Shown: positions 1 to 5,397 of the stretch, piece by piece
How positions within the stretch are numbered: the stretch's first letter is position 1
Layout of the letters: every line of letters starts with the position of its first letter
Source: Acidobacteriota bacterium
GTDB lineage: Bacteria > Acidobacteriota > Blastocatellia > RBC074
Length of the DNA: 7,721 nt
Reading direction: 5' to 3'
Assembly: GCA_022614735.1 (NCBI GenBank)
Contig: JAKEHZ010000012.1
Span: forward strand, 1 to 7,721
Made by a program: the position numbers and the translations under genes
Notes under the pieces: generated by a model
Databases searched by the model: none
Seen by the model: only the letters and a program-made list of their open reading frames with translations
What the model was told of the DNA's origin: nothing

Positions 1-89
1 CACAAAGGGTCAAAGGGTCAAAGGGTCAAAGGGGGGATAAAGGCTTGATTTATTTCTTCTTTGACCCTTTGACCCTTTGACCCTTTGTG
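1..89. repeat. Palindrome IR1: perfect 31-bp inverted repeat with 8-nt tandem units
   Basis: Bases 1-31 are the exact reverse complement of 59-89, with a 27-nt centre (32-58). Each arm is nearly four copies of an 8-nt unit: CAAAGGGT on the left, ACCCTTTG on the right. The element starts at the first base of the window, so it may extend further left. It ends 38 nt before the ATG of ADOP permease 1. As RNA or single-stranded DNA it would form a very stable hairpin. No run of T follows it in the + direction, so it is not a textbook intrinsic terminator for an upstream gene. Its architecture is shared by the other three palindromes in the window. Confidence 0.95.
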
Positions 90-127
90 TTGAAACTGTT
101 TACTGGTTTCGGTTCTCGGGAGATATT

Positions 128-2548
128 ATGCAAAACATCCTTCAGGACTTACGCTACGCCGGCCGAATGCTTTTAAAAAGCCCGGCATTGTCGTCCATCG
201 CGATCATAGCGTTAGCGCTAGGTATAGGCGCGAACACAGCGATCTTCAGCGTCGTTAATGCCGTGCTCCTACGCCCGTTGCCATATCCGGACTCAGAGCA
301 ACTCGCCTGGATATGGCTTGACAATCGCCGCGAGGGGATACACGAAGACATTACCTCGTGGCCCAATTTTATTGACTGGCGCGATCAGAACCATGTTTTT
401 CAAGGGATGGCCGGTGTCAGAGACCAGCGTTTCAATCTGACCGGTGTGGGCGATCCGGAAGAAGTGCGTGGTGCGAGCGTATCGTCAAATTTCTTTGAGC
501 TGATGCGCATCAATCCGATGCTGGGTCGCAGCTTTACATCTGAGGAAGAGCAGGAGGGGCGCGATAACGTCGTTGTGCTCGGGCACGGGTTATGGCAGCG
601 ACGCTTTGGCGGTGATCAGGGCCTCGTCGGAAATACGATCAGCCTCAATGGCCGCAGTTTTACAGTAATCGGAATAATGCCTTCCGGGTTTCAGTTTCCC
701 GCGAAAGTAGAATTGTGGAAACCACTCGCTCCTAACGCTCAAACAAGAGCTGCGCGCAGCGCTTTCTGGCTGCCAGTGATCGGTCGTCTCAAGCAGGGTG
801 TGACGCGGGCAGAGGCTCAGACCGAAATGGAACAAATCGGTCGTCGCCTGGAGCAGCAGTACAGGGAGAACAATGAGGGCTACGGAATCAACGTCGTCCT
901 AATGCACGAACAACTGGTCGGAAAAATTCGGCCGGCATTGTTGATGTTACTGGTGGCTGTTGCTTGTGTCCTTCTGATTGCCTGCGCGAATGTTGCGAAC
1001 CTGCTGCTGGCGCGTGCGGCCTCGCGTCAGAAAGAGATTGCCATTCGCGCCGCATTGGGCGCGAGCCGTTGGCGTGTCGTGCGCCAGCTTTTAACAGAGA
1101 GCGTGCTGCTGGCCGTGATCGGTGGTATTGCCGGATTGCTGTTGGCGAGATGGGGTCTCGATGCGTTGGTCGCCCTCGGGCCAAAGGATTTGCCGCGCGC
1201 GGAAATGATAGGCGTTGATCGAACGGTCCTTTATTTTACGTTGGTGCTGTCACTGCTCACCGGGATCATTTTCGGACTGGTTCCAGCAATCGAGGCATCG
1301 AAAGTTGGATTGAGCGAGGTTTTGAAAGAAGGCGGCCGGAGTGATTCAGGCGGAATTCGTGGGCAACGTATTCGGGAGCTGCTGGTGGTTGTCGAAATCG
1401 CACTTGCTCTGGTGTTGCTCGTCGGAGCAGGGTTGCTGATTAAAAGCAGCTGGCAATTGCAGCAGGTCAATGCCGGTTTCAACCCGGATAAATTATTGAA
1501 AGTGCAGCTCAATCTACCCCCCTCGAAATATCAGGATGGTGCGCGCGTTGCTGCGTCCTATCAACAGCTGATCGAGCGTCTCCATACAATGCCTGGAGTG
1601 CAGGGCGCCAGCGCCTCTTCCAGTGTGATGATGGAGAAGGTACACAATTCAGGGATGTTCGTTATCGAAGGACGGCCGATCGAGCCCAATGCGCAGCGGC
1701 CTGAGCTTCCGATTGATTCGGTTACGCCTGAATACTTTCGCATGATGGGCATTCCGATAGTCAGAGGCCGATCTTTCGCGGAGCAGGACGGGCGTGACAG
1801 TTTGCGCGTTGCAATCATCAACGAAACGATGGCAAGACGTTTCTGGCCGAACGAAGATCCGATTGGCAAACGGTTTAAATTTGGCGATAGACCTGAATCG
1901 AATAACCCCTGGTTGACGATTGTAGGTGTGGTTGGTGATACGAAGCGACAGGGTCTGGATGCGAGCGTCAGAATTGAAAGCTTCCTGCCACACGCCCAGA
2001 GGCCGACACGCGGGATGGAGGTAGTAGTTCGCACCGCGGACAATCCTCTGGCGATGGCAAGGACGGTACGCGAAGCTGTGTGGTCAATGGATAAAGACTT
2101 GCCATTATCAGAAATTCAAACTGTCGAAGAGATGATCGGTGTACGTATCGCTCCACGCCGTTTCAATATGCTGCTGCTTGGATTGTTTGCCGCAGTAGCG
2201 CTGCTTCTGGCTGCTGTCGGGATCTATGGGGTGATGTCATACACGGTCTCACAGCGCACACACGAGATCGGCATCAGAATGGCCCTGGGCGCGCAGATTA
2301 AAGATGTACTCAAGCTGGTTCTCAGACAGGGAATGATGCTGGTTCTACTCGGCGTGACGATTGGTTTGATCTCTTCATTCGCTCTAACGCGTTTGATCGA
2401 AGGTCTGCTGTTTGGTGTGAGCGCGACCGATCCACTCACATTTGCCGGTATTCCGATTCTCCTGGCTATCGTGGCGTTGCTGGCCTGTTACATTCCAGCG
2501 CGGCGGGCTACGAAAGTAGACCCCGTCGTGTCTCTACGTTATGAGTAA
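128..2548 (+). CDS. ADOP-type MacB/FtsX-like ABC permease (full length, orphan)
   Basis: Predicted inner-membrane permease of 806 aa with the internally duplicated MacB layout. An N-terminal membrane helix (about 21-48) leads into a first periplasmic core domain (MacB_PCD-like, about 53-265). A first FtsX-type block follows (about 268-400, three helices, with ACANVANLLLARA and KEIAIRAALGAS). A linking helix (about 418-440) precedes a second periplasmic domain (about 447-672), and a C-terminal FtsX block (about 677-806) carries THEIGIRMALGA and PARRATKVDPVVSLRYE. This order matches the family known as ADOP, acidobacterial duplicated orphan permease, whose genes characteristically lack an adjacent ATPase gene; none is seen here. 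The substrate is unknown. The reading frame stays open back to a TTG at 77 inside palindrome IR1. ATG 128 is preferred because GGGAG lies 5 nt upstream and MQNILQDLRYAGRMLLKSP is a typical family N-terminus. The gene appears intact. Confidence 0.93.
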   Translation: MQNILQDLRYAGRMLLKSPALSSIAIIALALGIGANTAIFSVVNAVLLRPLPYPDSEQLAWIWLDNRREGIHEDITSWPNFIDWRDQNHVFQGMAGVRDQRFNLTGVGDPEEVRGASVSSNFFELMRINPMLGRSFTSEEEQEGRDNVVVLGHGLWQRRFGGDQGLVGNTISLNGRSFTVIGIMPSGFQFPAKVELWKPLAPNAQTRAARSAFWLPVIGRLKQGVTRAEAQTEMEQIGRRLEQQYRENNEGYGINVVLMHEQLVGKIRPALLMLLVAVACVLLIACANVANLLLARAASRQKEIAIRAALGASRWRVVRQLLTESVLLAVIGGIAGLLLARWGLDALVALGPKDLPRAEMIGVDRTVLYFTLVLSLLTGIIFGLVPAIEASKVGLSEVLKEGGRSDSGGIRGQRIRELLVVVEIALALVLLVGAGLLIKSSWQLQQVNAGFNPDKLLKVQLNLPPSKYQDGARVAASYQQLIERLHTMPGVQGASASSSVMMEKVHNSGMFVIEGRPIEPNAQRPELPIDSVTPEYFRMMGIPIVRGRSFAEQDGRDSLRVAIINETMARRFWPNEDPIGKRFKFGDRPESNNPWLTIVGVVGDTKRQGLDASVRIESFLPHAQRPTRGMEVVVRTADNPLAMARTVREAVWSMDKDLPLSEIQTVEEMIGVRIAPRRFNMLLLGLFAAVALLLAAVGIYGVMSYTVSQRTHEIGIRMALGAQIKDVLKLVLRQGMMLVLLGVTIGLISSFALTRLIEGLLFGVSATDPLTFAGIPILLAIVALLACYIPARRATKVDPVVSLRYE

Positions 2549-2549
2549 T

Positions 2550-2564
2550 GGCCGAGCACCGGCC
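2550..2564 (+). terminator. Weak hairpin after ADOP permease 1
   Basis: GGCCG (2550-2554) and CGGCC (2560-2564) form a 5-bp, all-GC stem with a 5-nt loop, starting 2 nt after the stop codon. A pyrimidine-rich stretch follows, but there is no true T run. It could slow or end transcription before the promoter of the regulator gene, but it is short and could be chance. Confidence 0.25.
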
Positions 2565-2610
2565 CACTTCTCCTTAACATTTCTAAATCAATAAAACCGG
2601 ATGAAAAGGA

Positions 2611-2640
2611 TTGACATCTCTTGAGTGTATAGTGTATGAT
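2611..2640 (+). promoter_or_regulatory. Sigma-70-type promoter of the GntR-family operon
   Basis: A perfect -35 hexamer TTGACA (2611-2616) is followed by an 18-nt spacer and TATGAT (2635-2640), which matches the TATAAT consensus at five of six positions. Transcription would start near 2647, giving a leader of about 30 nt before ATG 2677. The position directly upstream of a regulator gene, and the dyad laid over its -10 box, fit an autoregulated promoter. It is the strongest promoter-like match noticed in the window. Confidence 0.8.
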
Positions 2641-2653
2641 TACACCATACACT
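2624..2653. promoter_or_regulatory. Probable YtrA-type operator dyad overlapping the -10 box
   Basis: A 30-bp imperfect palindrome: AGTGTATAGTGTA (2624-2636), four central bases, then TACACCATACACT (2641-2653). Twelve of thirteen arm positions are complementary. It contains two staggered copies of a half-site pair, AGTGTA/TACACC at 2624/2641 and AGTGTA/TACACT at 2631/2648, each separated by 11 bp. From memory, the Bacillus subtilis YtrA operator is AGTGTA and TACACT spaced 13 bp apart, so the half-sites agree and the spacing differs. The dyad covers the spacer end, the -10 box and the likely start site, so binding would block transcription. The likely ligand is the GntR protein encoded just downstream. 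Confidence 0.8.
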
Positions 2654-2676
2654 GTTCGTTGAGGTGGTGGGAGCGT

Positions 2677-3078
2677 ATGTTCATAAGGTTTGATTACGAT
2701 GACCGGCGGCCTGCGTATCAGCAGATTGCCGATGAGATCAGGGAGCTGATCGCCAGAGGCGAGCTGGTGGAAGGCGACTCGCTGCCGCCTGTGCGACAAC
2801 TGGCCGGCGATCTGGGGATTAATCTGAACACGGTTGCCGCAGCATACCGCGGGCTACAGGACGAAGGATTGATCAGCATCAGGCATGGCGTCGGCGCCGA
2901 GGTAGTATCGCGGAAGCAAATGGCCAATAACCCGGCGGCGCTGCGTAAGAGCGAAGACGAACTGCGGAAATCACTGCGCACCGTCCTGGCACAGCTCGCG
3001 CTGGCCGGGATGTCGCGCTCGAACATCATGAATTTGGTGACCGATGAATTGCGCGGCTTGTTCAAAGGAACAAAGTGA
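2677..3078 (+). CDS. GntR-family transcriptional regulator, YtrA subfamily
   Basis: A 133-aa DNA-binding regulator. Residues about 11-78 form a GntR winged helix-turn-helix: PAYQQIADEIRELIARGEL, then LPPVRQLAGDLGINLNTVAAAYRGL with the recognition helix around 50-60, then a wing ending near GVGAEVVS. The C-terminal tail of about 55 residues is too short for a FadR- or HutC-type effector domain, which is the hallmark of the YtrA subfamily. YtrA regulators usually repress their own operon, often one encoding an ABC transporter. Here the partner is a DUF1648/DUF5808-type membrane protein and no ATPase is present. ATG 2677 is chosen because GGGAG lies just upstream (2669-2673); a longer frame from TTG 2611 is rejected because that codon is the -35 box. 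The stop overlaps the next gene by 4 bp (GTGA), suggesting translational coupling. Confidence 0.92.
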   Translation: MFIRFDYDDRRPAYQQIADEIRELIARGELVEGDSLPPVRQLAGDLGINLNTVAAAYRGLQDEGLISIRHGVGAEVVSRKQMANNPAALRKSEDELRKSLRTVLAQLALAGMSRSNIMNLVTDELRGLFKGTK

Positions 3079-4214
3079 GGTGGAAGATGGTAATTATTGC
3101 AATCTATCTATTGACAATGGTTTTCGATCTGGGCTTGTTGTTCTACTTTTTGAAGCTGCCAATCGAGCAGCGCGAGGAGGCGTTCTTCGGCTATCGGGTC
3201 AGTTCTGAATCCTATCATCAGCAGGGCAGGCAAATACTAACGAGATATCGCTATGCTCTGCTGGCGGCGTTCATTCTGGTCGAGGCTGCCACACTTCTGA
3301 TGTTTATTCAGGAGTTCGGAACCGGCAATTTGAGGATCGGCACAATAACTTTCCCTCGTGTTTTAGCTCTTCTACTGCTCAGTCTGATGGCGACGATTTT
3401 ATATCAGGTCTTCTCCCGACAGGCTGCCGTCCATGAAGAGAGTGGAAGCACGGTTCGGGTGGCTTCCTCACTCAAGACCAGGCGACTCGGCGACTACACA
3501 AATGGATTTTATGAGGTGGCTCTGTCGCTATTGCTTTTCATTCCGATGATGGTGCTGCTGTGGAGCTTTTCCGGGCTTCCTCAACGTATCCCCTGGCTAC
3601 TGGATTCAAACGGCCAGGTTGAAGGCTGGCTTAATAAGGATATTGTTACAGTCTTCAGCCTGCCTTTTCTGATCGTTTACGCGCAGGGGTGGTTCTTGCT
3701 GCTCAAACATGCAATGACGCGGGCGACCATGACGCTACCGGTCGAGCATACAATCGAATACCTGCGCCACAAGGAAGAGGATTTCAGGCTCGGGATGACA
3801 TTTCTCGACCGTCTGCGTCTGGTCTTCGCCCTGCCGCAGCCCTTCGTTGTCGCGATCATCATTTTTAGCGCAATCGAGCGAGGACGGATATGGCAGATCG
3901 GTGGTATTCTCTTCGGGCTTGGTCTGGGCATCTATGCGCTGTTAATCTTCAGAAGCTATGAGAGGCAGCGCGCAGAAGTCAATCGCCTGTTGAAGGCTGA
4001 AACCGGTATCACCTGCGTTCAACGAGTGACCGATACGGGGCACTGGCATTTAGGGAAGTTATGTTATTACAACCCCGACAGCAGCGCGATCTTTATCGAA
4101 TCACCGGTGGGGCCGCATTACGCGATCAACCTCGCCAACAGGTGGGCATATTTCCACCTCGCATATCTGATCGGGCTGGGGTTTTTAATCGTTTGGATAC
4201 TGCGCACATATTAG
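3075..4214 (+). CDS. Multi-pass membrane protein with DUF1648-like and DUF5808-like regions
   Basis: A 379-aa protein with about eight predicted membrane helices (near 5-27, 59-79, 91-113, 147-167, 190-212, 248-266, 273-293, 357-377). The segment around 164-195 (SGLPQRIPWLLDSNGQVEGW) resembles DUF1648, whose pattern is roughly LPxxIPxHWxxxGxxxGW, although the usual His is Leu here. The stretch around 322-354 (GKLCYYNPDSSAIFIESPVG, then INLAN) matches the pattern of DUF5808. FGYRVSSESYHQQGRQI near 38-54 also recurs in such proteins. The family often sits beside YtrA-type regulators in Gram-positives; its function is not established. It overlaps the regulator gene by 4 bp. The start is ambiguous: GTG 3075 (AAGGA 5 nt upstream) or ATG 3087 (GAGG 6 nt upstream, 375 aa). 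Confidence 0.85.
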   Translation: MRWKMVIIAIYLLTMVFDLGLLFYFLKLPIEQREEAFFGYRVSSESYHQQGRQILTRYRYALLAAFILVEAATLLMFIQEFGTGNLRIGTITFPRVLALLLLSLMATILYQVFSRQAAVHEESGSTVRVASSLKTRRLGDYTNGFYEVALSLLLFIPMMVLLWSFSGLPQRIPWLLDSNGQVEGWLNKDIVTVFSLPFLIVYAQGWFLLLKHAMTRATMTLPVEHTIEYLRHKEEDFRLGMTFLDRLRLVFALPQPFVVAIIIFSAIERGRIWQIGGILFGLGLGIYALLIFRSYERQRAEVNRLLKAETGITCVQRVTDTGHWHLGKLCYYNPDSSAIFIESPVGPHYAINLANRWAYFHLAYLIGLGFLIVWILRTY

Positions 4215-4311
4215 AAACGATGCAACCAAAAAACCGTGCAATTCGTATACGGTCCTGTCCACAAAGATTCAAGGTCTCACTGATCAACTGCCTGCTTGGC
4301 GGGCATTTTCC

Positions 4312-4316
4312 AAGGA
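4312..4316 (+). promoter_or_regulatory. Shine-Dalgarno that defines the original start of the zinc-ribbon gene
   Basis: AAGGA lies 6 nt before ATG 4323. That ATG opens a frame running M-Y-C-P-stop-C-G and on into the downstream gene. The well-placed site supports 4323 as the ancestral start, despite the TGA four codons later. The rest of the 108-nt gap from 4215 shows no clear promoter or terminator. Confidence 0.65.
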
Positions 4317-4322
4317 TTCGAT

Positions 4323-4400
4323 ATGTACTGTCCATGATGCGGCATTCAAGTCGATGATGACACCAGGTTTTGCAAACAGTGTGGTGCAAACATACGCGGT
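4323..4400 (+). pseudogene. 5' part of a zinc-ribbon membrane protein gene, interrupted by in-frame TGA
   Basis: From ATG 4323 the frame reads M-Y-C-P, then TGA at 4335-4337, then CGIQVDDDTRFCKQCGANIR and continues without another stop to 4913. Ignoring the TGA, it gives the classic double-knuckle zinc ribbon CxxCG-x9-CxxCG (Cys 3, 6, 17 and 20), typical of the N-terminus of small bacterial zinc-ribbon membrane proteins. The stop falls on the variable position of the first CxxC, where a CGA (Arg) codon would become TGA by one C-to-T change at a CpG. All four cysteines and the Shine-Dalgarno remain, so any disruption is recent. Alternatives are a sequencing error, readthrough or selenocysteine; no convincing SECIS hairpin was seen. 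The full gene would span 4323-4913, 196 residues. Confidence 0.8.
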
Positions 4401-4913
4401 GTGCGTGAGGTAATGTTTTCGCGCGGGGAGAAGTTTGACTGGAGCAAAACCTGGGTGGCAGAGATGTTCCTCTCAGAAGAGGAGCAGGAACGTCGAAAAG
4501 AGGAACGAGAACGGCGCCTTGGCATTACACCCGAGCATAAGGTGAATGACCATCTCAAAGCCGGCATGATCACGGCCTTTGTCAGTTTTGGTGCGATGAT
4601 ATTTCTGTATTTCTTTTTAGACGCAGTTGCCCCTCACGTCCCGGGCGTTGGGGGCAGTATCATCGATAGCATCTTCCTGGTGGCATTGATCCCACTCATG
4701 ATCGGAATCGCAATCGTCGTCAATTCGCTCGTCATCGACAAGCGCACTCTGAGGTCAAAAGAGAGTCAGATGCAAACTCGGCCGCAGTCGACACCCGCCA
4801 CCGCTCAACTCGAATCACGGATCCCCATTTCGTCAGACTACGGTGTGACTGAAAACACTACCGAACATTTGTCTGAGCGTGTTCCCGAGGATTGGCGTCG
4901 CGAGAGTAGATGA
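4401..4913 (+). CDS. Two-pass membrane protein, C-terminal body of a zinc-ribbon protein
   Basis: The open frame after the TGA encodes up to 170 aa from GTG 4401. ATG 4413 is an alternative, with GAGG only 2 nt upstream; neither is a good start, as expected if the native one is ATG 4323. Numbered from GTG: a charged, probably helical segment (about 24-40, SEEEQERRKEERERRLGI), a membrane helix at about 54-74, a short loop, a second helix at about 87-111, then a Ser/Thr/Gln-rich, probably disordered tail with VTENTTEHL near 149-157. I recall this layout (zinc ribbon, FDWSKTWVAEMF-like linker, ITPE motif, two helices, VTExTT tail) from acidobacterial hypothetical proteins; no function is known. 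If the TGA is real and not read through, only a product without its zinc ribbon can be made. Confidence 0.7.
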   Translation: MREVMFSRGEKFDWSKTWVAEMFLSEEEQERRKEERERRLGITPEHKVNDHLKAGMITAFVSFGAMIFLYFFLDAVAPHVPGVGGSIIDSIFLVALIPLMIGIAIVVNSLVIDKRTLRSKESQMQTRPQSTPATAQLESRIPISSDYGVTENTTEHLSERVPEDWRRESR

Positions 4914-4919
4914 TTAAGG

Positions 4920-5028
4920 AGAGAATACGAAGCAACAAGAATAGGCGAAAATAACGAAACAAACGAAAAGAAATTCACCTTTCGTTTGTTCCGTTATTTC
5001 CGCCCTTTCTCGTTGACCCGTTTTCTCT
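4920..5028. repeat. Palindrome IR2: imperfect 49-bp inverted repeat
   Basis: Bases 4920-4968 pair with 4980-5028 in one continuous register: 40 of 49 positions are complementary, around an 11-nt centre. CGAAA recurs at 4946, 4955 and 4964, every 9 nt, with TTTCG/TTCCG at 4980, 4989 and 4998 on the other arm. It begins 7 nt after the stop codon at 4911-4913, so it could act as a 3'-end hairpin for that transcript. Six of the nine mismatches are A on the left arm opposite C on the right, which would be U-G wobbles in RNA from the opposite strand. Confidence 0.88.
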
Positions 5029-5217
5029 TATTACTTTCATTTGAATGGGTTCGATTTTGGGAATCGGTCATCCCAGAAACGTACACCTGCGAGACTTCTC
5101 ATCGCAGAATCGAGATAACAAACCCTCCAATCTCAGCACTTAACTAAATATTTATAATTGGCACGTCGTTTGGTAATTCAATTTATGGTTATAGGTGTGT
5201 GTAGTCAGGTTTGCGCA
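5029..5217. other. Intergenic stretch between two palindromes
   Basis: No credible coding frame or RNA gene is seen in these 189 bases. The middle is AT-rich. TATAAT occurs at 5153-5158 but has no -35 match 16-18 nt upstream. TTGGCACG (5158-5165), four bases and TTGGT resembles a sigma-54 site but lacks the C of the -12 GC. If ADOP permease 2 is transcribed from here, its leader would contain all of palindrome IR3. Confidence 0.5.
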
Positions 5218-5364
5218 CTAAATCAAGCCATATGAAGATTGGGACAAAAGAACCACGGATTTACACGGATGCGACGGATAGGCGCGGATTTAATCCGTCA
5301 AAATCCGTCGCATCCGTGTAAATCCGTGGTTCTTTTGTCCCAATCTTCATATGGCTTGATTTAG
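5218..5364. repeat. Palindrome IR3: perfect 62-bp inverted repeat
   Basis: Bases 5218-5279 are the exact reverse complement of 5303-5364, with a 23-nt centre (5280-5302). The centre holds a smaller hairpin: CGGAT 5285-5289, TTA, ATCCG 5293-5297. CGGAT occurs at 5256, 5266, 5275 and 5285, and ATCCG at 5293, 5303, 5312 and 5322, a spacing of 9-10 nt. The outer 35 bases of each arm are not repetitive. The element ends 33 nt before ATG 5398, so the ADOP permease 2 promoter must lie within or upstream of it. A 62-bp arm without one mismatch indicates recent formation, gene conversion between arms, or active maintenance. Confidence 0.97.
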
Positions 5365-5397
5365 CTAATCATCGATCAGGGTTTGGCGGGAGAAGTC

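Noticed and set aside
1..89. CRISPR array from the regularly spaced repeats in IR1, and likewise in IR4
   Set aside because: Units are 8 nt, contiguous without unique spacers, and arranged as inverted arms; no cas gene is present.
77..104. Promoter for ADOP permease 1 using TTGACC from the IR1 right arm and TTTACT
   Set aside because: TTGACC occurs three times as part of the tandem unit, and the -10 matches only four of six positions. Too weak to list as a feature.
77..127. TTG start for ADOP permease 1 inside palindrome IR1
   Set aside because: The 17 extra residues have no family resemblance, no Shine-Dalgarno precedes TTG 77, and ATG 128 has GGGAG at the right distance.
1561..2043. Long minus-strand open frame (160 codons) opposite ADOP permease 1
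   Set aside because: It lies wholly within a well-supported + strand gene, shows no recognisable domain, and has the Ser/Arg/Pro-rich look of an antisense shadow. Other minus-strand frames were dropped for the same reason.
4335..4391. SECIS element after the in-frame TGA
   Set aside because: Only a 3-bp stem (GTC/GAC near 4350-4361) and a distant 6-bp stem were found. Neither has the size or distance of a bacterial SECIS, so selenocysteine is left as an unlikely alternative.
5158..5174. Sigma-54 promoter-like TTGGCACG-N4-TTGGT
   Set aside because: The -24 part is a good match, but the nearly invariant GC of the -12 element is GG, and no activator gene or site is visible. Kept only as a note in the intergenic entry.
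5218..5364. Insertion sequence ends with a transposase between them
   Set aside because: The space between the arms is 23 nt and cannot encode anything. It could only be a non-autonomous element, and no target-site duplication was seen.
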